Source: Ectobacillus antri
GTDB taxonomy: Bacteria; Bacillota; Bacilli; Bacillales; Bacillaceae_G
Reading direction: 5' to 3'
Length of the DNA: 64,000 nt
Assembly (NCBI RefSeq): GCF_003852715.1
Contig: NZ_RIAV01000001.1
Location: 186,001-250,000 of the forward strand
The notes under the pieces were generated by a model, which was given only the letters and a program-made list of their open reading frames with translations, had not been told where the DNA came from and did no database searches. A program made the position numbers and the translations under genes. Shown piece after piece: positions 45,857 through 54,062 of the stretch; the first letter of the stretch is position 1; every line of letters starts with the position of its first letter.

Positions 45857-46026
45857 AAAAGAGGCTAGGACAAAAGGGTTTCAGCCAAAGAAAAATCCGA
45901 ACTATTAGTCGGAATTCTCTACACAGAATTCGATTTAGTTCGGATTTTTCCTTTATGAGTATTATTTATTCTGTATTCTTTCTGCTTTAGAGTTATATGA
46001 TTCAGTGATGTTCCGGCCTCTTTTTA
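45857..46026. repeat. 170-bp palindromic interspersed repeat, copy 1
   Basis: The ends are inverted (AAAAGAGGCTAGGACA and TGTTCCGGCCTCTTTTT). Inside is a nested hairpin: AAAAATCCGAACTA pairs with TTAGTTCGGATTTTT, and GGAATTCT/AGAATTC inside that. Copy 2 at 51951-52119 is about 85% alike by eye. It lies between convergent genes and may double as a terminator. No coding capacity. Confidence 0.85.
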
Positions 46027-46044
46027 TATTTTTCGACTAAAGCG

Positions 46045-47259
46045 TTATTGCTGTATATGCATCTGTTTTTTTACTGTTATGCGCTGCAGACGGATAAAGT
46101 AGCAGCATACGATTGTGATGACGCCAAGAATGATGGGGGAGGAGAATAATAGAATACTAAAAAAGCAGCTAGCCAATATCGCCGCTCCCACTTTAAGGAA
46201 TGGAGAAGAAAAGATACGCATACAAGCGAGTACCCCCAGTAAAGCGTTGCACAAAAAGAAGGCATTGGCAATGGCGACAAGCTGACTGATAGATACTATG
46301 TTTGCTGCATACAGTACAAACATGCAAACATGGATAATAAACATCAATGTGAGAGCCCGTGCAGGTACCTGCTTCTTGTTTTTGTGGCTGAGCCATCTTG
46401 GCAACACACCTTGTTTCGCTTGATCAGCGATTAAACGTGATACAGCGCCAATGACCAAAAGCACGGTGCTGATACAAAGTATAATGGTAATCGTTGAGAT
46501 GAGAGGTGTTGCGAATGAACCAAACAAGCCGGTAAGTAAGCCGCTCATTGTATGATTTCCCCATTGAAATGCCATGGCAACAATAAGGCTGACAGAAGCA
46601 ATTACCGTAAAACTGATAAGAATAGCCCTAGGAATGGTGCGTTCAGGATCCTTAACCTCAAGTGAATAGTTTCCAACAACTTCCCAGCCAATTAATGCCC
46701 AAAACAGAAGCAAAAGACTTTGCCCAAATTCTATCACTGTAATAGAACCAAGAGAGAGTGTTCCGTCTGTATAGAGAAGGGTATATGCACTGCCTGCAAA
46801 TAAAGTGATAACGATAAAGCTTGACATAGCAAAAGCAAGCTTGCCGACCGCCGTAACGTTTTGGGTGAGCAGCAGATAGACAAATAGCAGGCAAATCCCA
46901 GTGAGCCATAACTCATTAAAGTGTGTTAAAAGTTCGAAATAATACCCTGCCGTCGCCATTACAGCAACTGGTCCAAAGCATACAGCGAGGGCGAAAAAGA
47001 TTGCTGCCAAATTCTTTATATGTGTACCAAAAGCGCGCTCCACAGCGAGTGCAACACCGGAATCACCAGGAATCATTACACTCAGTTTTCCGAATAAGTG
47101 TGCGAACAGCATGCTTAAAGCGAGCATGATTACCCAGGCAAAAATCGCATAATTCCCCACGATTTCATACACAGCCGGCGGTAAAATGATAATCCCGGAG
47201 CCTAAAATTGGTCCTATCATCAAACCACTCAGCAATAAAGCGCCCATTTTTTTGTTCAT
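46045..47259 (-). CDS. APC-family amino acid permease (YjeH-like)
   Basis: 404 residues, about 12 helices. GALLLSGLMIGPILGSGIIILPPAVYEIVGNYAIFAW is the APC-superfamily TM1 with the unwound G-S-G-I motif. Likely exports or imports an amino acid by proton coupling. The ATG at 47259 follows AGGTGATGATA. It is divergent from a LysR gene, which probably controls it. Confidence 0.85.
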   Translation of the reverse strand: MNKKMGALLLSGLMIGPILGSGIIILPPAVYEIVGNYAIFAWVIMLALSMLFAHLFGKLSVMIPGDSGVALAVERAFGTHIKNLAAIFFALAVCFGPVAVMATAGYYFELLTHFNELWLTGICLLFVYLLLTQNVTAVGKLAFAMSSFIVITLFAGSAYTLLYTDGTLSLGSITVIEFGQSLLLLFWALIGWEVVGNYSLEVKDPERTIPRAILISFTVIASVSLIVAMAFQWGNHTMSGLLTGLFGSFATPLISTITIILCISTVLLVIGAVSRLIADQAKQGVLPRWLSHKNKKQVPARALTLMFIIHVCMFVLYAANIVSISQLVAIANAFFLCNALLGVLACMRIFSSPFLKVGAAILASCFFSILLFSSPIILGVITIVCCYFIRLQRITVKKQMHIQQ

Positions 47260-47390
47260 TATCATCACCTCATATTTTAGATTGAAAAAACGAAATATTT
47301 CCTATAGTTTAAGTATATGTAAGTAGGTATCATCAGTAAAATGAATAAATACGATGATAACAATCGGAAAATACGATGGGAGGAAATAAT

Positions 47391-48290
47391 GTGGAGATTC
47401 GTCATTTAATTACATTTAAAACAATCGCGGAACTTGGCGGTTTTACGAGAGCAGCTACGCATCTTGGCTATGCGCAATCGACAATGACAGCTCATATCCA
47501 TGCTCTTGAACAAGAGCTTAAAGCCCCCTTATTTGACCGTATGGGCAAAAAAGTCCACCTTACGACGATGGGAGAACGTTTTTTACGGCATGCACGGGAA
47601 ATGATTCGGTTATATGAGCAGGCAAAGGATATGTCAGAACAAGAAGAGGAAGGAACGCTTTGCATCGGAGCGCCTGAGTCGCTAACAATCTATCGTTTGC
47701 CCCGTATTATTCAAGCGTACCGAGAACGTTATCCCAAGGTAAATATCTTATTGAAGTCCGGTTCTTGTTGGGATTTGCAGGCACAGCTACGCAGGGGAGA
47801 GCTTGATGTAGCATTCTTTTTACAAGCCCCGTTTACGGACCACGAATTATATACAGAAACATTAATTGATGAAAAGCTTATATTTATTTTACCGCCAGGC
47901 ACAATGCTGACCGAGAATGAAAATGTATTGTTTACTGAGAAAGGCAGCTATCGTGATTATTTTGAAGCATTTCTACGAAGGCAAGGAATTGCAACCGAAA
48001 ACGGCATGGAGTTTTGGAGTATCGAAGCGATTAAGCAATGTGTAGCCTGTGGTCTTGGCATGTCTCTTTTGCCGTTTGTAACAGTACATGCTGAGTTGAT
48101 TGAAGGGAAGCTTGCAGGCCAAGCATGGGATTCTTCGTTCGGAACAGTTTCTACTATTATGTCTTATCATAAAGAGAAATGGGTGTCACAAGCAGCTGCT
48201 GCGTTTATGGAGATTGTGCGTACACATGCAGAGGAATGGAGAAGTGAAGAAAAACAATATTCATCAAAACATGACAGAGACCTGACTTAA
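47391..48290 (+). CDS. LysR-type transcriptional regulator
   Basis: 299 residues. The N-terminal HTH (EIRHLITFKTIAELGGFTRAATHLGYAQSTMTAHIHALEQEL) is followed by the substrate-binding domain (LCIGAPESLTIYRLPRIIQAYRERYPKVNILLKSG). GTG start with GGGAGGAA 5-6 nt upstream. The direct repeat ATACGATG (about 47351 and 47371) lies in the shared intergenic region. Probably the regulator of the divergent permease. Confidence 0.87.
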   Translation: MEIRHLITFKTIAELGGFTRAATHLGYAQSTMTAHIHALEQELKAPLFDRMGKKVHLTTMGERFLRHAREMIRLYEQAKDMSEQEEEGTLCIGAPESLTIYRLPRIIQAYRERYPKVNILLKSGSCWDLQAQLRRGELDVAFFLQAPFTDHELYTETLIDEKLIFILPPGTMLTENENVLFTEKGSYRDYFEAFLRRQGIATENGMEFWSIEAIKQCVACGLGMSLLPFVTVHAELIEGKLAGQAWDSSFGTVSTIMSYHKEKWVSQAAAAFMEIVRTHAEEWRSEEKQYSSKHDRDLT

Positions 48291-48303
48291 AAGGTCTTTT
48301 TCT
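48278..48303 (+). terminator. Terminator overlapping the LysR stop
   Basis: AGACCT, 8-nt loop, AGGTCT and TTTTTCT; the left arm lies inside the last codons of the LysR gene. Confidence 0.65.
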
Positions 48304-48407
48304 AATTCGTGGTGCTTGTATATAAGAAAATGCGTATAATGATAAAATGAATTTAAAATAAAATGTATGAAATTGCCCGGTTTATGTAAATAAAAGGAGA
48401 TTAATGA

Positions 48408-48611
48408 ATGTCGATTCGAAAGAAAATTTCATGGCTGTTTATCGGCATAGTGACATTTATTTGGATATGCAACAATACAGTTCAGTTGTATTGGACCAAA
48501 AATATTATTTTGGAAAAACTAAGCGACTCGAAATGTGATGAAATGAAGGGCTATCTGTTTAGTAAGCCGTTGCCAGCACAGGAGTTTGAAGAGAAATTTT
48601 TGACGAAATAA
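48408..48611 (+). CDS. Small single-pass membrane protein
   Basis: 67 residues with a hydrophobic helix (about 8-26: WLFIGIVTFIWICNNTV) and a soluble tail (ILEKLSDSKCDEMKGYLFSKPLPAQEFEEKFLTK). AAAAGGAG precedes the ATG and a strong terminator follows, so it is a real transcription unit. Not recognised. Confidence 0.7.
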   Translation: MSIRKKISWLFIGIVTFIWICNNTVQLYWTKNIILEKLSDSKCDEMKGYLFSKPLPAQEFEEKFLTK

Positions 48612-48612
48612 A

Positions 48613-48644
48613 AGCGTTCGGGGCATTCCTGAACGCTTTTTCAT
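48613..48644 (+). terminator. Terminator
   Basis: AAGCGTTC, GGGGCATTCCT loop and GAACGCTTTTT. Confidence 0.85.
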
Positions 48645-48734
48645 AAAAAGTAAGAATGTTTTAATGTGCTTCTCTAGTTCATGCCAATTTCCTTCAAGTA
48701 AGTTTATTCTCATTATGTACAGTTTTAGGAGAAT

Positions 48735-49322
48735 TTAATGAGAAACCGACCGTTTTGTGCGAACTAAGATGAAAATACCTATACATGCTGTACCTATAAG
48801 TGTATATATGCCGTATTGATATACGTAAGCTCCAATCGTTTCAATATGTTTGCCAAAATAAAAGCCGGTGATGAAATAAGCGAATGTCCACACAAATCCG
48901 GTAGTGTAAGAGAAGAGTGCGTATCGCCAAAACTTCATGCGGTTAATGCCGACGATATATGGTACAACATGGCGGACAACAGGCAGGAAGTAACTGAAAA
49001 TCAACGCATAACTGCCATGGCGCTCAATCAATGCGTGTGATTTGGCAAGGTAAGGCCCAATATTTTTCTTTTTGGCTAATTTGTCTAGGATAGGGGCACC
49101 GACACGAAAACTAAGGACATATCCTAGAGAGAGACCGGAGACAACTCCTAAATACGTTAATATAAAAGCAGGTACACCGTGTAGAATATGTAAGGAAGAC
49201 ACGAAGCCCCCGGTCATGACAATCACTTCATCCGGAATTGGCATACCTACAATACCAAGCCAAAGCGTAAAAAACATAGCAGGATAGCCATACTTTGATA
49301 CCAATTCGAGTACAAAATCCAT
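48735..49322 (-). CDS. DedA family membrane protein
   Basis: 195 residues with about five membrane helices. GYPAMFFTLWLGIVGMPIPDEVIVMTGGF, GLSLGYVLSFRVGAPIL and YFLPVVRHVVPYIVGINRMKFWRYALFSYTTGFVWTFAYFITGFYFG are DedA/VTT signatures. Family members flip phospholipids or undecaprenyl phosphate. AGGAGGATT precedes the ATG. Confidence 0.9.
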   Translation of the reverse strand: MDFVLELVSKYGYPAMFFTLWLGIVGMPIPDEVIVMTGGFVSSLHILHGVPAFILTYLGVVSGLSLGYVLSFRVGAPILDKLAKKKNIGPYLAKSHALIERHGSYALIFSYFLPVVRHVVPYIVGINRMKFWRYALFSYTTGFVWTFAYFITGFYFGKHIETIGAYVYQYGIYTLIGTACIGIFILVRTKRSVSH

Positions 49323-49621
49323 ATAAATCCTCCTCAGCTGTAGATATCTTTAGACTACACACAAAGTCTTAATAATCTTTACAGGAAAATCTTAAGAATT
49401 CTTAAAAACAGGTTTTTAAAATTAATAATCAGTACTTGTTCATTGGAAAGGAAGACTTATTCATTGGAAAGGAAGGAGGATCCTCCTGTAGGAAAAGCGA
49501 GTTATAGCGAATTCTACAGCGAAATGAACCAGGAACTTTTACAGAGTCATTTATGATTGTAATAGCTTTTCATATACCGCTGTGATATCATTGGTTTTTA
49601 CAGTGAAAAGGACGTGAATAC
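49323..49621. other. Intergenic stretch with a short direct repeat and a coding remnant
   Basis: TTCATTGGAAAGGAAG occurs twice in a row at about 49440 and 49462. A short open stretch ending at about 49553 (PVGKASYSEFYSEMNQELLQSHL) looks like the end of a lost gene. No promoter is obvious. The left end of the tnpB element probably lies here. Confidence 0.35.
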
Positions 49622-49771
49622 ATGATTAATATTACAGTTCGAAAGCCAGATGTCACGATCACAAAACAAATGAACCCCGAGATGAGTAACATTTATAATA
49701 AAGCTAAGAAGATGCTGAAGGAGTTGATAAAGAGTGATACTTGCGAAGAAGGTGAGAATAAAGCCGACTAA
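49622..49771 (+). CDS. Small ORF overlapping the tnpB start
   Basis: 49 residues: MINITVRKPDVTITKQMN...EMSNIYNKAKKMLKELIKSDTCEEGENKAD. AAAAGGACGTG precedes the ATG. It overlaps the first codons of tnpB in another frame by 38 nt. Charged and probably helical; function unknown. It may be an accessory frame of the IS element, but this is inference. Confidence 0.5.
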   Translation: MINITVRKPDVTITKQMNPEMSNIYNKAKKMLKELIKSDTCEEGENKAD

Positions 49772-50845
49772 AGAACAGGAACACCAGCTTTGGAAGTCTG
49801 TAGGAACAGCTAGATGGGCTTACAATTGGGCGCTGCATAAGCAAGAAGAAAACTACCGCAATGGCGGGAAGTTCATAAATGACAGTGATTTGAGAAAGTA
49901 ATTAACTCAATTAAAACAGTCTGATGAATTTTCTTGGTTGTATGATGTGTCTAACAACATTACGAAACAAGCTGTGAAAGACCTTTGTGACGCATATAAG
50001 AAGTTTTTCAAAGGTCTTGCGAAGAAACCAAGACTTAAGAGTAGAAAAGGCTCTAAAGTCTCTTTCTACAATGACAATGTAAAACTAAAGATTAAAGAGA
50101 TGTCTGTCTTACTTGAGAAAGTAGGGTGGTTAGAGACTTCTGAACAAATCCCTGTAGGTGTTACCTATACCAACCCAAGAGTGAGTTTTGACGGGAAGTA
50201 TTGGTATCTGTCGGTTGGAACAGAACAAGAGCAAGAAAAAGAAACTCTAACGGATGAAGTGGTAGGGATTGATGTAGGAATTAAAGATTTAGCTATTTGT
50301 TCAGATGGAATGGTATTTAAAAATATTAACAAAGTAGTAGTGGTAAAAAAGATCGAGAAGAGACTCCGTCGGTTGCAGCGCAGGGTTTCTCGTAAATACG
50401 AAATGAATAAGGAGGGAAGCCGTTTTGTCAAAACGTGCAACATTATAAAAATCGAAAAGCAAATACGAAGACTACACAGACGATTGACAAACATTCGTGA
50501 TAATCACGTTCACCAAGCTACAAATACTATTGCGAAAACCAAGCCTTGTAAAGTAGTTATGGAGGATTTGAGCGTGAGTGGAATCGTCACTTGGCTAAAG
50601 CTATCGCGAAGCAGAAACTGTATGAATTGATCCGTCAAATGAAATATAAGTGTGAAAAATACGGCATTACATTCATGCAAGTCAGTCGCTTTTTCCCTTC
50701 TTCTAAAACATGTTCATCTTGTGGTCAGATAAAATTAGATTTGAAATTATTAGATCGTATCTACAAGTGTGACTGTGGCTTAGAGATTGACAGGGATTAT
50801 AACGCTGCTTTGAACTTAGCTAAGTTTGGAAAATTAGCAGACTAA
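49734..50845 (+). pseudogene. tnpB: Decayed IS200/IS605-type tnpB
   Basis: GTG start (VILAKKVRIKPTKEQEHQLWKS...ARWAYNWALHKQEENY), an in-frame TAA at 49899-49901, then continuation in the same frame and a deletion frameshift at about 50580, after which the frame NRHLAKAIAKQKLYELIRQMKYK resumes. The RuvC residues are still present (GIDVGIKDLAI, VMEDLSVSG, DRDYNAALNL) with a zinc finger (CSSCGQ...CDCG). TnpB is an RNA-guided nuclease of IS elements; two breaks make this copy inactive. No tnpA is nearby. Confidence 0.88.
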
Positions 50846-50975
50846 TCACTCACAAGATACTGTTAATGTGTACGATTTGTTGCATCGGAATTTACGCCTG
50901 TGGAGTGTTATATCAAACGAAAGTAGCTTCGGTAAAATTGGACACGTAGAAGCAAACAGGGCTTTATAGATTTTT
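50846..50975 (+). ncRNA. Putative omega RNA / right end of the tnpB element
   Basis: Directly after tnpB comes GGAATTTACGCCTGTGGAGTG, a sequence typical of the conserved 3' scaffold in Bacillus tnpB elements, then short complementary segments (GAAGCAAACAGGG region). In working elements this RNA overlaps the tnpB end and its 3' tail is the guide, taken from the DNA beyond the right end. Exact end not determined. Confidence 0.5.
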
Positions 50976-50999
50976 ATAAGGTTTTGGCATACGGACTTT

Positions 51000-51917
51000 A
51001 TGTTTGTTTACACATATGCCTGTAGGCCAGAAGAAGAATCATTGTGTCAGCTAGAGCTTCGTGCGCTATTTGGTAAACAGGTAACTGGTACATTTCTCAG
51101 TGAAAGAAAGATAGATCCAACCCGAAGTCCGTTTATTAAGGAACGTATTGATGTTTTATATGAAAGCAATGATTGGCAAGAGCTTAAGCAATTGGTGAGC
51201 GAAATTGTGATGGGAGAAACAACTTTTAAAGTTATTTGTATACGAAATCCTGGCGATGAGAAAATACCACATGATGACAGGCGCGCAGCGGAACGTGAAA
51301 TCGGTACTTGGATAAATGGAGAAGCTAATGTCAAAGCACCGATGCACATATTCGGTTTAGTACGCCTCCACGGAAAATGGTATTTTGGAGATTATCATAA
51401 AAGTGTGCCTGTATGGCTTGGACATGTGAAAAAGCCGCGTGAATATTCCACGGCACTGGATACACGTCTTGCTAGAGCGGTTGCTAATATTGCGGCGCCG
51501 GTAATTGAAGGTGTAACCATAATTGATCCATGCTGCGGCATTGGTACGGTTTTAGTGGAAGCACTATCCATGGGTATGCATATTACGGGACGCGACATTA
51601 ACTATCACGCAGTGAGCGGCGCACGTGAAAATATTGCGCACTTTGGCTTTAGTGGTGAAGTAAAGCGTGGTCCGATTTCTGAAGTAAACGAGCACTATGA
51701 CGTTGCCATTTTAGATATGCCGTATAATTTATGCACGCATGCCACACCTGATGATCAGCTAGACATTTTACGTCATGCTCGGCGCTTTTGTAATAGAGCA
51801 GTCGTTGTTACTATGGATAGAATTGATGAGATGATGATAGAAGCTGGATTCAAGATTATCGATCGTGCTATTGTGAAAAAAGGTTCATTTACTAGGGAAG
51901 TTGTTGTTTGCCAATAA
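51000..51917 (+). CDS. Class I methyltransferase, TRM11/THUMP-like RNA methylase family
   Basis: 305 residues. Motif I TIIDPCCGIGTVLVEALSMGM and motif IV LDMPYNLC (N/D-x-P-Y) are those of N-methylases acting on nucleobases; RPREYSTALDTRLARAVANIA-like KPREYSTALDTRLARAV is a Trm-G10-type motif upstream. Likely a tRNA or rRNA guanine/adenine N-methyltransferase. No clear AGGAGG precedes the ATG. Confidence 0.78.
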   Translation: MFVYTYACRPEEESLCQLELRALFGKQVTGTFLSERKIDPTRSPFIKERIDVLYESNDWQELKQLVSEIVMGETTFKVICIRNPGDEKIPHDDRRAAEREIGTWINGEANVKAPMHIFGLVRLHGKWYFGDYHKSVPVWLGHVKKPREYSTALDTRLARAVANIAAPVIEGVTIIDPCCGIGTVLVEALSMGMHITGRDINYHAVSGARENIAHFGFSGEVKRGPISEVNEHYDVAILDMPYNLCTHATPDDQLDILRHARRFCNRAVVVTMDRIDEMMIEAGFKIIDRAIVKKGSFTREVVVCQ

Positions 51918-51950
51918 GGCGATTCGGCGTAGTGAGCTAAACTGGACGAT

Positions 51951-52119
51951 AAAGAGGTTGGGACAAAAGGTTTTTGACCAAAGAAAAATCCGAACTATTA
52001 GTCGGAATTCTTTACTCAGAATTCCATTTAGTTCGGATTTTTCTTTTATTAGTGTTATGTATTCTCTATTCTTTCGGCTTTAGAGTTATATGATTCAGTT
52101 ATGTCCCAGCCGCTTTTTT
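51951..52119. repeat. 170-bp palindromic interspersed repeat, copy 2
   Basis: Ends AAAGAGGTTGGGACA and TGTCCCAGCCGCTTTTTT are inverted. The nested hairpin AAAAATCCGAACTA/TTAGTTCGGATTTTT and GGAATTCT/AGAATTCC is perfect. It overlaps the last codons of the minus-strand 68-residue gene, so it may supply that gene's end. Confidence 0.85.
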
Positions 52120-52301
52120 GTTTTTCGTTTATAAAACTCATATAGATGCCGAGCGTCTTGCTCAGTCATCGCAATCCAATTGATAGGTTTAATTTCAATG
52201 TCAAATTCATGATAGATGCGCTCCATATAATGGGCAATCCGCTCTTTTTCCAGTTCATACAAATGTGTGTTTTCAGAAGTTTGATTATATAATAGTTTCA
52301 T
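52095..52301 (-). CDS. Conserved-looking small protein
   Basis: 68 residues: KLLYNQTSENTHLYELEKERIAHYMERIYHEFDIEIKPINWIAMTEQDARHLYEFYKRKTKKRLGHN. Charged, mostly helical, no membrane segment. GAGGAGAAAC precedes the ATG. The C-terminal codons fall in the repeat element. No function recognised. Confidence 0.65.
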   Translation of the reverse strand: MKLLYNQTSENTHLYELEKERIAHYMERIYHEFDIEIKPINWIAMTEQDARHLYEFYKRKTKKRLGHN

Positions 52302-52410
52302 GCGTTTCTCCTCAAATCCTTATATTTCTGTCAATTCTGAGAATTGCAGTAGTATCAGGATTGCCGGATTTCGCAAATGTATACGTTATGTATGAAAGCT
52401 GAGGTTAACC

Positions 52411-52542
52411 TCAAGCTTCCTTCTCTTTCATAATTTCATCCTCGAGCACGAAGAACTCTTCCGCAATCTCCAAATGAATATCGGACATATCTTCATACCC
52501 CTTTTGCAAGTCCATCGGGTTCCAGGTTGTTTTTTTCTTCAT
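52411..52542 (-). CDS. Small acidic helical protein
   Basis: 43 residues starting MKKKTTWNPMDLQKGYEDMSDIH... with an acidic helix (EIAEEFFVLEDEIMKEKEA). GGGAG lies upstream of the ATG. Function unknown. Confidence 0.6.
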   Translation of the reverse strand: MKKKTTWNPMDLQKGYEDMSDIHLEIAEEFFVLEDEIMKEKEA

Positions 52543-52676
52543 ACCACACACTCCCTTATCTGACGCATAGACAGATGAAAAATGAATTCTCTCTTATTAT
52601 GAACAAAATTTGGACAGATGTCTAGAGGCAGCTATTAGATGGAATCTTACAATATTAGGGAATGTGATGCTTGTAA

Positions 52677-52721
52677 AAAAATAAGCGACTCTGTCTATTC
52701 TCATTAGAATAACAAAGTCGC
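52677..52721 (-). terminator. Terminator on the minus strand
   Basis: GCGACTTTGTTATTCT, loop AATG and AGAATAGACAGAGTCGC, then TTATTTTTTT on the minus strand. It likely ends the small membrane-protein gene that follows at 52785. Confidence 0.75.
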
Positions 52722-52784
52722 TCATGTTATATACATGCTCATAGCTCTAGGTGTGCTCCTTTCTTTTTTGCAATCGCTTACAAA

Positions 52785-52883
52785 TTAAGCCTTAGATTTG
52801 GAGTTTTTAAAGTATTGATCTAACATAATCGGTAACAAGAAAAAAGGAGAAAACAAAACCATTCCAATAATAAAACCTGTCAT
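52785..52883 (-). CDS. Very small hydrophobic membrane protein
   Basis: 32 residues: MTGFIIGMVLFSPFFLLPIML... with a short polar tail (DQYFKNSKSKA). One helix. The ribosome site (AAGGA, 12 nt upstream) is weak, but a terminator lies 64 nt after the stop. Possible small regulatory membrane peptide. Confidence 0.45.
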   Translation of the reverse strand: MTGFIIGMVLFSPFFLLPIMLDQYFKNSKSKA

Positions 52884-52950
52884 TATCCATCAACGTCCTT
52901 TCCATTGTCAATGTTATAGTGTATGCAAATGTGACAAAAATGTGAACTAT

Positions 52951-52972
52951 TTATGTCATAATTGTGACATAA
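52951..52972. promoter_or_regulatory. Perfect palindrome upstream of the small membrane gene
   Basis: TTATGTCA, TAATTG, TGACATAA: 8-bp arms with a 6-bp spacer, about 70 bp before the 32-residue gene. It has the form of a dimeric repressor or Crp/Fnr-type site; the factor is unknown. Confidence 0.4.
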
Positions 52973-53079
52973 CATATGATAAAAAGCAATATTATTTTTT
53001 TGATTAGTCAGAAAATTTTTCATTCGTATTAGTATTTACTGCTTTCTTTGTGAATTATTAATTTTCAAATTTTGCTACC

Positions 53080-53333
53080 GTGGGGGGGCTCAGAGGTTTA
53101 GAATATAAAGTCGCAACAGCGCAGTCACCTGCGGTTTGAATCCTACACAGCAAGGACAAGCTGTCTATAATGTGATGGGAAGCTATAAGAGAGTGGTGCC
53201 CACTATTGTATTCCATGGTTGGCTTAGACATAACGGTATCGCCGGTGAATGGCAATCAAATCTTAACACAATGGGCGCAAATCAAGCATTTAGCGGATGA
53301 CGGCACCTATAGCCTAGCTCTTATTGTGACATA
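53080..53333 (+). pseudogene. Remnant of a PHB-depolymerase-like esterase
   Basis: One frame reads NPTQQGQAVYNVMGSYKRVVPTIVFHG and, after a 1-nt shift, LDITVSPVNGNQILTQWAQIKHLADDGT. This is the C-terminal Asp region of the LpqC/PHB depolymerase esterase family (PTIVFHG-x-x-D-x-TV-x-P-x-NG). The N-terminal and catalytic Ser parts are missing. Confidence 0.6.
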
Positions 53334-53459
53334 GTGAACTACTCACCACTTAGCTCCGCTTAAAGAGGGAGACTTCTTTCGGAATTATGTTAAAGCAGGA
53401 GAATAGCATAAAACGCCGTACATAGTTATAGTAGTAATATAAATGCGGGAGGTAACTGA

Positions 53460-53792
53460 ATGTATAAGCTACTATGCACGCTGTTATTACTGCTAGGCTG
53501 CACAGCATGTACGGAAAATGAAGTAAAACAAGAGTCAATTATCTTTCAAGGTATTGTAGAGGGGGTAGATGAAACAGCACGCACGTTGCTCGTACAAAGT
53601 GACACGCACGGTACAGTACGTGTTGTTATTCCTGTACAAGATGAAGTAAAAAAATACAGTCCTAAGCAAGAAGTCTCCGTTTGGATAACGGGCGAACTAC
53701 GTGAAAGTAATCCAGCTCAGGGAAAAGCCTCACGCATCGAAGTTTTAGAAGGACTAATGCTGCCGGAAGAATCACCTAGTACAAAGCTGTAA
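53460..53792 (+). CDS. Putative lipoprotein (YobA/DUF3221-like)
   Basis: 110 residues. Signal peptide with lipobox LLGC (LLCTLLLLLGCTAC). The rest is a small beta-rich OB-like domain (IFQGIVEGVDETARTLLVQSD...YSPKQEVSVWITGELRES). GGGAGGTAA lies before the ATG. It resembles DUF3221 lipoproteins such as YobA; role unknown. Confidence 0.72.
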   Translation: MYKLLCTLLLLLGCTACTENEVKQESIIFQGIVEGVDETARTLLVQSDTHGTVRVVIPVQDEVKKYSPKQEVSVWITGELRESNPAQGKASRIEVLEGLMLPEESPSTKL

Positions 53793-53822
53793 AAATGCCG
53801 CATCTCACCGCGGCATTTTTTG
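53792..53822 (+). terminator. Terminator
   Basis: AAAATGCCGC, loop, GCGGCATTTTTT. After it, 53823-54062 holds no recognisable gene. Confidence 0.85.
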
Positions 53823-54062
53823 GTTTTTGCCGAAAAAAGAGGAAAGGAATTTCGACAATTCTGTGACCAATACAGTGTGCGAACGTTTCCGCACGGTTTC
53901 TGGTCATTCTTTCCCCTTGACGTATGCCCCTTGTTCGCTATTGAATAGAGAGAGAAGCGTTTTTAAACGGAGTAAACAATATTTTCATGTGGATAAAATG
54001 AAAAAATAGGACATTTTATGTTACAATGGAAGACGACTTTGAAAATAGAAAAGAGGATAATC

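Noticed and set aside
49440-49480. CRISPR-like repeats
   Set aside because: Only two adjacent copies of a 16-bp direct repeat and no spacers of constant length.
53827-54009. A 60-codon frame between the YobA-like lipoprotein and ctaB
   Set aside because: No ribosome site, low-complexity content and no family resemblance; probably chance.
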